64,000 bases of DNA from Nocardioides sp. QY071 (GTDB taxonomy: Bacteria > Actinomycetota > Actinomycetes > Propionibacteriales > Nocardioidaceae), in NCBI RefSeq assembly GCF_029961765.1, contig NZ_CP124681.1, positions 4,898,001 to 4,962,000 of the forward strand, read 5' to 3'. Both the position numbers and the translations under genes were made by a program. Numbering within the stretch: position 1 is the first letter of the stretch; the number at the start of each line of letters is the position of its first letter. Shown piece after piece: positions 7,336-15,627 of the stretch. Below the pieces are notes generated by a model that was not told the origin of the DNA, did no database searches, and saw only the letters and a program-made list of their open reading frames with translations.

Positions 7336-10300
7336 ATGCCCGAGCACACCCTGCACGTCCCGCAGCACCCCGTCCGCCTGGTGACGGCGTCCAGCCTGTT
7401 CGACGGCCACGACGCCTCGATCAACATCATGCGGCGGATCTTCCAGAGCCAGGGCTGCGAGGTGATCCACCTCGGGCACAACCGCTCGGTGGCCGAGGTC
7501 GTCGAGGCCGCGATCGAGGAGGACGTGCAGGGCATCGCGGTGTCGTCGTACCAGGGCGGCCACGTGGAGTACTTCGAGTACCTCACCCAGCTGCTCCGTG
7601 AGCGCGGCGCCGGCCACATCAAGGTCGTCGGCGGCGGTGGCGGCGTCATCGTCCACGACGAGATCAACCGGCTGCGCGAGTCCGGCGTCACCATCTTCTC
7701 CCCCGAGGACGGCCAGCGGCTCGGCCTGCCCGGCATGGTCAACACCGTCGTCGAGGCCTGCGACACCGACCTGTGGGAGACCGGCAGCGTCACCGCCGAG
7801 CAGGTCCTCAGCGGCGACCGTGCGGCGCTGGCGCGCGCCATCACCGGCGCCGAGCTCGGCAAGCTCGACGGCGCGCTGCTCGAGCAGCTCTCCACGGCGG
7901 CGGCCGCCCACGCCGCCCCCGTCCTCGGCATCACCGGCACCGGTGGCTCCGGCAAGTCCAGCCTCACCGACGAGCTCGTACGACGCCTGCGGGTCGACCA
8001 GCAGGACAAGGTCCGCGCCGCCGTGCTCGCCGTCGACCCGACCCGGCGCAAGGGCGGCGGCGCGCTGCTCGGCGACCGGATCCGGATGAACAGCCTCGAC
8101 CTGACCGGGCACGGCCTGGACCGCAACCAGGTCTACTTCCGCAGCCTCGCCACCCGCGGCGCGCACGAGGTGCCCGAGCACCTCGACGACGTGCTCACCG
8201 TGATCAAGGCCGCCGGCTTCGACCTCGTCGTCGTCGAGACCCCCGGCATCGGCCAGGGCGACGCGGCGATCGTGCCGTTCGTCGACACCTCGCTCTACGT
8301 CATGACGCCGGAGTTCGGCGCCGCGTCGCAGCTGGAGAAGATCGACATGCTCGACTTCGCCGACGCGGTCGCGATCAACAAGTTCGAGCGCCGCGGCGCC
8401 GAGGACGCGCTGCGCGACGTGGGCCGCCAGATGGTCCGCAACCGCGAGGCGTTCGGCAAGCAGCCCGCCGACATGCCCGTCTTCGGCACCTCGGCCGCCA
8501 CCTTCGACGACGACGGCGTCACCGCGCTCTACCAGTTCCTGCGCGGCCTGCTCGCCGGACGGGGCCTCGCCGCCGGCGAGGGCCTGCTCGCGCCGGTCGA
8601 GGGCAAGACGTCGACCCGGATCCAGACTGTGCTGCCCGCCGACCGGGTCCGCTACCTCGCCGAGATCGCCGAGACCGTGCGCAGCTACCACGCCGACACC
8701 GAGGTGCTCGTCGAGAAGGCCCGCCGTGCGCAGCGCTTCGCCGCGGTCGCCGAGGAGCTCGCCGAGATCGAGGACCTCGCCGCCGCCGCGGCCCGGGCCA
8801 ACGACGACCTGCCGCTCGACGTACGCGACCAGCTGGCCGCCTGGCCGGGTGTCGTCGCGCAGTACGACGAGGACACCGCCGCCAAGGGCCGCGAGTCGCT
8901 CTCCGGCAACCGGGTGCCGCGGGTCGCCGTACCCCGCTTCGCCGACCACGGCGAGCTGGTCCGCTACTGGCGCCGCGAGAACCTCCCGGGCCACTTCCCC
9001 TTCACCGCGGGCGTCTTCCCGTTCAAGCGCGCCGACGAGGACCCGGCCCGCATGTTCGCGGGCGAGGGCGACCCGTTCCGCACCAACAAGCGGTTCCGGA
9101 TGCTCTCCGAGGGCCAGCCGGCGACCCGCCTGTCGACCGCCTTCGACTCGGTCACGCTCTACGGCCGCGACCCCGACGAGCGCCCCGACATCTACGGCAA
9201 GGTCGGCACGTCCGGCGTCTCCGTCGCGACGCTCGAGGACATGAAGGCGCTCTACGACGGCTTCGACCTGCTCTCCCCCACGACGTCGGTCTCGATGACG
9301 ATCAACGGCCCCGCCCCGACGGTGCTGGCGTTCTACCTCAACACCGCGATGGACCAGGCCCGCGAGCGCGGCATCGACCCGTACGAGGCGATCAAGTCGA
9401 TCCGCGGCACGGTCCAGGCCGACATCCTCAAGGAGGATCAGGGCCAGAACACCTGCCTGTTCTCCACGGAGTTCTCGCTGCGCTGCATGGCCGACATCCA
9501 GGAGTGGTTCATCCAGCAGCAGGTCCGCAACTTCTACTCGGTCTCCATCTCCGGCTACCACATCGCCGAGGCCGGGGCGAACCCGATCAGCCAGCTCGCG
9601 TTCACCCTCGCCAACGGCTTCACGTACGTCGAGTCGTACCTCGCCCGCGGCATGGACATCGACGACTTCGCGCCCAACCTGTCGTTCTTCTTCTCCAACG
9701 GCATGGACCCCGAGTACACCGTGATCGGCCGGGTCGCCCGCCGGATCTGGGCCGTCGCCATGCGCGACCGCTACGGCGCCAACGAGCGCTCGCAGAAGCT
9801 GAAGTACCACGTCCAGACGTCCGGTCGCTCCCTGCACGCGCAGGAGATGGACTTCAACGACATCCGCACCACGCTGCAGGCGCTGATCGCGATCTACGAC
9901 AACGCGAACTCGCTGCACACCAACGCCTACGACGAGGCAGTCACCACCCCGTCGACCGAGTCGGTGCGTCGCGCGCTGGCGATCCAGCTGATCATCAACC
10001 GCGAGTGGGGCCTGGCCTCCAACGAGAACCCGCTCCAGGGCTCGTACGTCGTCGACGAGCTCACCGACCTCGTCGAGTCCGCCGTGCTCGCCGAGTTCGA
10101 CCGGATCTCCGAGCGCGGCGGTGTCCTCGGCGCGATGGAGACCGGCTACCAGCGCGGCCGGATCCAGGACGAGTCGATGCTCTACGAGCACCGCAAGCAC
10201 GACGGCACGCTCCCGATCATCGGCGTCAACACCTTCCGGGCGCCGGAGAGCGGCGACGGGACGCCCGACGAGATCGAGCTGGCCCGCGCGACCACGGAGG

Positions 10301-10506
10301 AGAAGGAGTCGCAGCTGGTGCGGCTGCGCGACTTCCAGGCCCGCCACGCCGACGACGCCACCGCGGCCATCGCCCGGCTCAAGGAGGCGGCCACGAGCGG
10401 CGAGAACGTCTTCGCCGTCCTCATGGACGCCGCCCGGGTGTGCTCGCTGGGCCAGGTCACGGAGGCATTCTTCGAGGTCGGCGGGCAGTACCGCAGGAAC
10501 GTCTGA
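7336..10506 (+). CDS. icmF: Fused isobutyryl-CoA mutase IcmF
   Basis: 1,056 residues in the order B12-binding domain, G-protein chaperone, mutase barrel. It interconverts isobutyryl-CoA and n-butyryl-CoA with adenosylcobalamin. The N-terminal B12 motif is FDGHDASIN (about 22-30). The P-loop GITGTGGSGKSS is near 199 and belongs to the MeaI-type GTPase. The mutase domain holds the ICM-type substrate pair, Phe561 and Gln704 (GQNTC), where methylmalonyl-CoA mutases have Tyr and Arg. GGAGG at 7327-7331 precedes the ATG. It is divergent from marR and followed by a REP-like element. Valine or branched fatty acid metabolism is likely. Confidence 0.93.
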   Translation: MPEHTLHVPQHPVRLVTASSLFDGHDASINIMRRIFQSQGCEVIHLGHNRSVAEVVEAAIEEDVQGIAVSSYQGGHVEYFEYLTQLLRERGAGHIKVVGGGGGVIVHDEINRLRESGVTIFSPEDGQRLGLPGMVNTVVEACDTDLWETGSVTAEQVLSGDRAALARAITGAELGKLDGALLEQLSTAAAAHAAPVLGITGTGGSGKSSLTDELVRRLRVDQQDKVRAAVLAVDPTRRKGGGALLGDRIRMNSLDLTGHGLDRNQVYFRSLATRGAHEVPEHLDDVLTVIKAAGFDLVVVETPGIGQGDAAIVPFVDTSLYVMTPEFGAASQLEKIDMLDFADAVAINKFERRGAEDALRDVGRQMVRNREAFGKQPADMPVFGTSAATFDDDGVTALYQFLRGLLAGRGLAAGEGLLAPVEGKTSTRIQTVLPADRVRYLAEIAETVRSYHADTEVLVEKARRAQRFAAVAEELAEIEDLAAAAARANDDLPLDVRDQLAAWPGVVAQYDEDTAAKGRESLSGNRVPRVAVPRFADHGELVRYWRRENLPGHFPFTAGVFPFKRADEDPARMFAGEGDPFRTNKRFRMLSEGQPATRLSTAFDSVTLYGRDPDERPDIYGKVGTSGVSVATLEDMKALYDGFDLLSPTTSVSMTINGPAPTVLAFYLNTAMDQARERGIDPYEAIKSIRGTVQADILKEDQGQNTCLFSTEFSLRCMADIQEWFIQQQVRNFYSVSISGYHIAEAGANPISQLAFTLANGFTYVESYLARGMDIDDFAPNLSFFFSNGMDPEYTVIGRVARRIWAVAMRDRYGANERSQKLKYHVQTSGRSLHAQEMDFNDIRTTLQALIAIYDNANSLHTNAYDEAVTTPSTESVRRALAIQLIINREWGLASNENPLQGSYVVDELTDLVESAVLAEFDRISERGGVLGAMETGYQRGRIQDESMLYEHRKHDGTLPIIGVNTFRAPESGDGTPDEIELARATTEEKESQLVRLRDFQARHADDATAAIARLKEAATSGENVFAVLMDAARVCSLGQVTEAFFEVGGQYRRNV

Positions 10507-10551
10507 GGCCCGCCGGTCTGCGACGAAGGAGCAGGCCGGCGTCGGCCGAAG

Positions 10552-10704
10552 AGGTCGAGGAGAGCCGACGAGCTCGCGCAGCGAAGCAAGCGAGGTCGTG
10601 GCACGTCACGAGACCAGGTGAGGTGCTGCCGGGGCTGTCCGTGGACGGTCGGCGAGAGTACGGCCAGGGGTCTCGTGACGGTCGCTGAGCGACCTCCTCG
10701 ACCT
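10552..10704. repeat. REP-like intergenic element, copy 1
   Basis: About 153 bp bounded by the inverted ends AGGTCGAGGAG and CTCCTCGACCT. It contains GCGAAGCAAGCGAGGTCG, CGTCACGAGACCA, CTGTCCGTGGAC and GACGGTCGCTG, in the same order as the copy at 60214-60366. Here the central hairpin is degenerate. It lies in the 294-bp gap after icmF, and I see no gene in that gap. Confidence 0.8.
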
Positions 10705-10728
10705 CCGACGAACTTTTTCCGCAGTCGA

Positions 10729-10755
10729 TGTCGAAGGCGGCGTCGGTCGTTCGAC
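10729..10755 (+). promoter_or_regulatory. Predicted ECF42-dependent promoter
   Basis: TGTCGA at 10729-10734, 17 bp, then CGAC at 10752-10755. From memory, the reported Streptomyces ECF42 targets use TGTCGA at -35 and CGA(C/T)-like at -10. The site lies about 46 bp before the DGPF gene, which is typically controlled by ECF42 sigmas, and the ECF42 gene follows directly. Confidence 0.6.
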
Positions 10756-10800
10756 GTAGGTTCGAATCACTCACCTACGAGAGAAGAAGGACTGATCGAG

Positions 10801-11178
10801 ATGCCGCGTTTCATGGGACTCGTGCGAATGGAAGAGGGACAGGGCAACCCGCCGCAGGCGCTGTTCGACGCGATGGACGCCTACATCGGGGAGCAGGCGC
10901 AGAAGGGCCACTTCCTCGACGGTGGCGGGCTGTTCGGGCTCGAGGACGCCGTGAACTTCGTGGTGCGCACCGGCGAGGTCACCCGGGTCGACGGCCCGTA
11001 TGCCGAGGCCCGGGAGGCCGTGGGCGGCTGGGCGCTGCTGCAGTACGACACCCTCGAGGAGGCGATCGCCAACCAGGAGGAGTTCGCCGACCTGCACGCC
11101 AAGCACTGGCCGGACTGCAAGATGGTCGCCACCCTGCGCCAGATCTCCGACGAGGCGCCCGAGGCCGCCGACGCCTGA
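10801..11178 (+). CDS. YCII-related DGPF-domain protein
   Basis: 125 residues, MPRFMGLVRMEEG to EAPEAADA, with the family signature DGPY in VTRVDGPYAEAREAVGGWALL. It is a single YCII/dimeric alpha-beta barrel domain. DGPF proteins accompany ECF42 sigma factors across actinobacteria; their biochemical role is unclear. The ATG at 10801 has GAAGAAGG at 10783-10790. A 6-bp hairpin (GTAGGT 10756-10761 with ACCTAC 10773-10778) lies in the leader. It is probably co-transcribed with the sigma-factor gene 69 bp downstream. Confidence 0.88.
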   Translation: MPRFMGLVRMEEGQGNPPQALFDAMDAYIGEQAQKGHFLDGGGLFGLEDAVNFVVRTGEVTRVDGPYAEAREAVGGWALLQYDTLEEAIANQEEFADLHAKHWPDCKMVATLRQISDEAPEAADA

Positions 11179-11247
11179 GCGCCAGCCGCTCACCGGCACC
11201 GCCATGCGGCCGGCCCTAGGGGCGCGTCGCGCCACTAGGCTGGCCGC

Positions 11248-12513
11248 ATGGCCGACGCCACCACCGCCGACACCATCACCGCCACCTGGCGGCAGGAGTC
11301 TGCGCGGCTGGTCGGCGCGCTCGCCCGGATGACCCGCGACGTCGACCTGGCCGAGGACCTCGCCCAGGACGCGCTGGTCGCCGCCCTCGAGCAGTGGCCG
11401 GCGGTCGGCGTACCCGACAATCCCGGCGCCTGGCTGATGACGACCGCCAAGCGCCGCGGCATCGACCACATCCGGCGCGCCGAGACGCTGCGTCGCAAGA
11501 CCCAGGAGCTCGGCCACGCGGCACAGGAGGTGAGCCCGATGCCTGACCTGGAGTCGCAGGTGGACCACATCGAGGACGACGTCCTGCGCCTGGTGTTCCT
11601 GTGCTGCCACCCCGCGCTGACGCCCGAGTCGCGCGCCGCGCTCACGCTGCGTCTGGTCGGCGGCCTCACCACCGACGAGATCGCCCGCGGCTTCCTCGTG
11701 CCGAGCACCACGATGGGCCAGCGGATCTCGCGGGCCAAGAAGACCCTCGCCGAGGCCGGCGCCGAGCTCGAGCTGCCCACCGGCGCCGAGCGCACGCAGC
11801 GGCTCGACGACGTGATGGCGGTGGTCTACCTCGTCTTCACGGAGGGGTACGTCGCCACGGCGGGCGACGACTGGACCCGGCCCGACCTCGTGGCGGAGGC
11901 GATCCGGCTGGCCCGGCTGTTGGCGGAGCAGGCGCCCGAGGAGCCCGAGGTCCACGGCCTGCAGGCTCTGCTCGAGCTGCAGGGCTCCCGGCTCCCGGCC
12001 CGCACCGATGCCGACGGCGCTCCGGTCCTGCTCGACGACCAGGACCGCACCCGCTGGGACGAGCTCCTGATCCGCCGTGGCCTGGCCGCGCTGCGCCGGG
12101 CCGAGGAGATCGCCGCGCGCGGGGTCCCGGTGGGCCGCTACTACCTGCAGGCCGCGATCGCCGCCGAGCACGCGAAGGCCGGCACCGCCGCGGCGACCGA
12201 CTGGCCCCGCATCGCCCGCCTCTACGACGTCCTGGCGGCCGCCGCCCCAGGCCCGGTCGTCGAGGTCAACCGCGCCGTGGCTCACGGCAGGGCGGCCGGC
12301 CCGGACGCCGGCCTCGTCGTCCTGGCGGCGCTCCCGGACGACGCACTGCGCGACTCCCCGCTCCTGCCGAGCGTGCGCGGCGACCTGCTCGAGCGGGCCG
12401 GCCGGCACGCCGAGGCGGCCGAGGAGTTCGACGAGGCGGCCCGTCGTACCCGCAACGGCGACGAGCGGAGCCTGCTGGAGCGCCGCGCGGCGCACGCCCG
12501 AAGCACCGGCTGA
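11248..12513 (+). CDS. ECF42-family RNA polymerase sigma factor
   Basis: 421 residues, much longer than a basic ECF sigma. Region sigma2 covers about 12-85 (ARMTRDVDLAEDLAQDALVAAL, NPGAWLMTTAKRRGIDHIRR). The sigma4 region is near 115-165 (LTLRLVGGLTTDEIARGFLV, RISRAKKTL). A helical C-terminal extension of about 230 residues ends in TPR-like repeats (DLLERAGRHAEAAEEFDEAARR). This long C-terminus is the ECF42 hallmark, and there is no anti-sigma gene. The DGPF gene directly upstream completes the standard pairing, and a matching promoter motif lies upstream of that gene. Confidence 0.92.
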   Translation: MADATTADTITATWRQESARLVGALARMTRDVDLAEDLAQDALVAALEQWPAVGVPDNPGAWLMTTAKRRGIDHIRRAETLRRKTQELGHAAQEVSPMPDLESQVDHIEDDVLRLVFLCCHPALTPESRAALTLRLVGGLTTDEIARGFLVPSTTMGQRISRAKKTLAEAGAELELPTGAERTQRLDDVMAVVYLVFTEGYVATAGDDWTRPDLVAEAIRLARLLAEQAPEEPEVHGLQALLELQGSRLPARTDADGAPVLLDDQDRTRWDELLIRRGLAALRRAEEIAARGVPVGRYYLQAAIAAEHAKAGTAAATDWPRIARLYDVLAAAAPGPVVEVNRAVAHGRAAGPDAGLVVLAALPDDALRDSPLLPSVRGDLLERAGRHAEAAEEFDEAARRTRNGDERSLLERRAAHARSTG

Positions 12514-12580
12514 AGCCGGCCGGTCCCGCCCGGTGGAAGTCGCCGGCCGGGACCCGGCGCGCGGCTGAGACCATCGCGGC

Positions 12581-13969
12581 GTGCCGTCCGCCACCACGAC
12601 CGAGGGAACTCGCGTCCAGTTCGCGACCCTCGCCGCCGTCACCGTGCTGACCGGCATCGTGAGCAGCCTCGGCGCCCCGCTGGTGCCGACCGTCGCGAGG
12701 GAGCAGGACGTCTCCCTCGCGACGGCGCAGTGGATGCTCACCGCGACCCTGCTCGCCGGCGCGGTCGTGACCCCCGTCCTCGGCCGGCTGGCCACGGGCC
12801 GGCTGCGCCGGCCGGTGCTGCTGGCGGGCCTGGTCGCGGTGCTGTGCGGCGCGCTGCTGACCGCGCTCCCGCTCGGGATCGGCACGATGATCGCCGGCCG
12901 GACGCTGCAGGGCGTGGGGATGGCGCTGGCGCCGCTGGCGTTCGCGGTCGCCCGCGACCTGTGGTCCGGTCAGGAGCTGCTCGCGAAGCTGGCCGCCCTG
13001 TCCGTGGCGTCGGTCAGCAGCGCCGGCCTCGGCTACCCGGCGTCCGCGCTGGTGGCCGAGCACTTCGGCATCGGCGGCGCCTATGTCTTCGGGTCGATCC
13101 TGATCGGCGCCACGACGCTCCTCGCGTTCCGTCACCTCCCCGCCTCCCGCGACGGCGAGCCGCAGCCGATCGACGTCGTCGGCGCGCTGCTGCTGTGCAC
13201 CGGCACGCTCGGCTTCCTGCTCGCGGTCAGCCAGGGCGAGCGCTGGGGATGGGCCGAGCTCCCGACCCTGGCAACCGGCCTCGGCGGGGTCGTCCTGCTC
13301 GTCGCATGGATCCGCTGGAGCATCATCGCTCCCCGCCGCGGACGGCCCGTCCTCGTCGACCTCCACCTCGCCGTGCGTCCCGGCGTCCGCGCTCCCAACC
13401 TGGTCACCGTCGCCGTCGGGGTCAGCCTCTACGGCCTCTTCACCCTGGTCGTGGTGCTGGTCCAGGCCGACGGCAGCCACGGCTTCGGGCTGCACGCCGG
13501 CCTCGCCGCGAGCGGCCTGGTGCTGGTGCCGTACGCCATCGCCGGGATCGTCTCCAACCGGATCGCCCTGCTCGCGGCCCGCCGCATCGGCACCCGGCCA
13601 CTGCTGCCCGCCGGCTGCCTCGTCTTCGGCACGGCGCTGGTCATGCTGACCTGCTGGCACGACACCCTCGGCCAGGCGCTGCTGGCGATGGCCGTCGGCG
13701 GTCTCGGCGGCGGCCTCACGTTCTCGTCGATGGCGATCCTGATCGTGCCCAACGTCGACACCGCGGAGACGGGCAGCGCGATGGCCTTCAACCAGCTGCT
13801 TCGCTACCTCGGCTTCTCCGTCGGCTCGGCACTGGCCGTCGCCCTGCTGCAGGTGTACGGCGGCGACGCGGCCGCGTTCCGCGCGACCGGCCTGACCATG
13901 GCCGCGATCTGCGTGGTCGCCGGCGCGCTCGCGAGCCTGGACCGGGGCGCTACCGCCCGCGCAACGTGA
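12581..13969 (+). CDS. MFS transporter (drug/proton antiporter-like)
   Basis: 462 residues from a GTG at 12581, with about 14 hydrophobic segments as in the DHA2 group. The loop between helices 2 and 3 reads GRLATGRLRRP and motif C-like Gly-rich helices follow (LQGVGMALAPLAFAVARDLW). The substrate is unknown. The last 20 bp overlap the convergent AraC gene. It follows the ECF42 gene by 67 bp, a gap holding GC-rich inverted repeats that may terminate, so it need not be in that operon. Confidence 0.85.
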   Translation: MPSATTTEGTRVQFATLAAVTVLTGIVSSLGAPLVPTVAREQDVSLATAQWMLTATLLAGAVVTPVLGRLATGRLRRPVLLAGLVAVLCGALLTALPLGIGTMIAGRTLQGVGMALAPLAFAVARDLWSGQELLAKLAALSVASVSSAGLGYPASALVAEHFGIGGAYVFGSILIGATTLLAFRHLPASRDGEPQPIDVVGALLLCTGTLGFLLAVSQGERWGWAELPTLATGLGGVVLLVAWIRWSIIAPRRGRPVLVDLHLAVRPGVRAPNLVTVAVGVSLYGLFTLVVVLVQADGSHGFGLHAGLAASGLVLVPYAIAGIVSNRIALLAARRIGTRPLLPAGCLVFGTALVMLTCWHDTLGQALLAMAVGGLGGGLTFSSMAILIVPNVDTAETGSAMAFNQLLRYLGFSVGSALAVALLQVYGGDAAAFRATGLTMAAICVVAGALASLDRGATARAT

Positions 13970-14879
13970 CGGACGGCGCCACGCCGTACCGCTCCCGGTA
14001 GGAGGCGGCGAAGCGGCCGAGGTGCGCGAACCCCCAGCGGGTCGCGACCTCCGAGACGCTGTCGACACCGCCCGCGAGCAGGTCGGCGTGCACCCGCTCG
14101 AGCCGGATCGCGAGCAGCTGCTGGGTCGGCGTACGTCCGAGGTAGCGCTGGAAGCCCTGTTGGAGCCGGCGGATCCCGACCCCGGAGGCGGTGGCGAGCT
14201 CGGCGGCGGTCCAGTCGCGGGCCGGGTCGGCCTCCATCGCCTCGACGACGCGGGACACGATCCGCGGCCGGATCGTGCCGCAGCCGGGCTCCTCGGGGAA
14301 GCAGGCGGCGACGAAGGCCGCGGTCAGCGTGCCGGCGAGACGGCGGCCCACCCGCTCGTCGCGGACCAGGACCGGGTTGCGCAGCGCCTCGGTGCCGATC
14401 GAGCCGAGCAGGCCGATCCAGGCTCGGCCGCCGTCGGTGCGCAGGTCGACCTGGGCGGGCAGCCGGTCGGTGGTGAGGCCGACGAGTGCGGTCACCTCCT
14501 CGGCGAGGTAGGCGCGCTCGACCCGCATCCCGACGATCGAGCAGTCGGCGGACCACCGGGTCATCCGGGTGTGCTCGTCGGGCGGGCAGACCGTCGCCTG
14601 GCCGTCGAGGGACAGCACGTGGTGGCCGCCGACGTTGGCCTCGAGCACCCCGCTGCGCGGCACGTTGACCGCCCACGCGCCGGGGTGGTCGGACTCGACG
14701 GCGACCTCCGAGCCCCAGCCGATCCGGGCCAGGCGGACCGGACCGAGGTCGACGGCACGCAGGTCGGCCGGACCGGCGGGGGTCCGCTTGATCGCCAGGT
14801 CGTGGGGGAAGTAGGCCCGCGCGACGGCGTCGGAGAAGTCGCCCAGCTCGTGGGACGACGCGGTCAGGGTTCCGGTCAC
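13950..14879 (-). CDS. AraC-family regulator of the flavin hydroxylase module
   Basis: 309 residues from the GTG at 14879, chosen because AAGGGGG sits 8 nt before it and because it then lines up at its N-terminus with the AraC protein at 17440-18381. An ATG at 14909 lacks a Shine-Dalgarno. The N-terminal ligand domain (AraC_binding_2 type) shares AYFPHDL and DLGPVRLARIGWG with that paralogue. The C-terminal double HTH is clear: WTAAELATASGVGIRRLQQG and VSEVATRWGFAHLGRFAASY. It is divergent from the reductase/oxygenase pair, so it probably activates it in response to a phenolic. It resembles PheR in context. Confidence 0.88.
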   Translation of the reverse strand: MTGTLTASSHELGDFSDAVARAYFPHDLAIKRTPAGPADLRAVDLGPVRLARIGWGSEVAVESDHPGAWAVNVPRSGVLEANVGGHHVLSLDGQATVCPPDEHTRMTRWSADCSIVGMRVERAYLAEEVTALVGLTTDRLPAQVDLRTDGGRAWIGLLGSIGTEALRNPVLVRDERVGRRLAGTLTAAFVAACFPEEPGCGTIRPRIVSRVVEAMEADPARDWTAAELATASGVGIRRLQQGFQRYLGRTPTQQLLAIRLERVHADLLAGGVDSVSEVATRWGFAHLGRFAASYRERYGVAPSVTLRGR

Positions 14880-15068
14880 GCGGCTCACCCCCTTCTCGGT
14901 GACGCCCATCACAGTACCGCCGCCGCGTTGTCCGGAAAACGCACCCGATCCACCCCGCTGCGCATTGCGGACAGTCCCTTCGCGGAGCGGATCGCAGCGT
15001 CCGTCGTACCGGCCTAGCGTCCCCGTCCACCGACCTGGTCCCCAGGTCGCGAACGACGAGGAGGAGCC

Positions 15069-15614
15069 ATGGACCCGCGCACGCTGCGCTCGACCTTCGG
15101 TCGCTTCGCGACCGGCGTCACCGTCATCACCTGCCGCACCCCCGACGGCGCCCACCACGGCGCGACCGTCACCGCCTTCACGCCGATCTCCCTGGACCCG
15201 CCGCTGGTCCAGGTGGCGCTGACCCGTACGTCGAGGGCCGCGGCGTACCTCGACGGCGCGTCCTTCGCCGTCAACGTGCTCGCCGCCGACCAGGTCGACG
15301 TGGCGATGCACTTCGCGGGGCGCCCGAGCGCGGACCCGCTGCCCTGGTGCGACGGGTCGGTCGCGCCCTCCCTGCGCGGCACCGCGGCCACCATCACCTG
15401 CCGCGCGCACCGCACCGACGACGGCGGCGACCACCTGCTGTTCCTCGGCGAGGTGGTCGACGTCGTCAGCACCGACCGTCGTCCGCTGCTCTTCCACGAC
15501 AGCGCCTTCCACCAGATGGGCCGCCGCTCGTCCGACGTCGTCTGGCTCGGCTGCCAGGACGACCCCCACACCAGCTGGTTCGGCGCGCTCGTGCCGGCCG
15601 ACACCCACTACTGA
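15069..15614 (+). CDS. Flavin reductase of a two-component hydroxylase (PheA2/HpaC type)
   Basis: 181 residues of the short-chain flavin reductase fold: FGRFATGVTVITC at the start, GATVTAFTPISLDPPLVQVAL for flavin contact, and the C-terminal GEVVDVVSTDRRPLLFHDSAFHQM. It reduces FAD or FMN with NAD(P)H and passes it to the oxygenase encoded 13 bp downstream. GAGGAGG lies 4-10 nt before the ATG. The order reductase then oxygenase, with an AraC gene divergent, matches the pheA2A1 loci of rhodococci. Confidence 0.88.
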   Translation: MDPRTLRSTFGRFATGVTVITCRTPDGAHHGATVTAFTPISLDPPLVQVALTRTSRAAAYLDGASFAVNVLAADQVDVAMHFAGRPSADPLPWCDGSVAPSLRGTAATITCRAHRTDDGGDHLLFLGEVVDVVSTDRRPLLFHDSAFHQMGRRSSDVVWLGCQDDPHTSWFGALVPADTHY

Positions 15615-15627
15615 GGAGAACCCCGAG

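Noticed and set aside
7150..10347. Very long open frame (over 1,000 codons) on the strand opposite icmF
   Set aside because: It mirrors icmF codon by codon, has no recognisable domain, and arises because high-GC third positions avoid stops on the antisense strand.
10756..10778. tRNA fragment suggested by the sequence GGTTCGAATC
   Set aside because: No acceptor, D or anticodon arms can be formed around it. It is only a 6-bp hairpin in the DGPF leader.
14880..14909. Longer AraC protein starting at 14909
   Set aside because: No Shine-Dalgarno precedes that ATG, and the GTG at 14879 has AAGGGGG at the right distance and matches the N-terminus of the sister protein.
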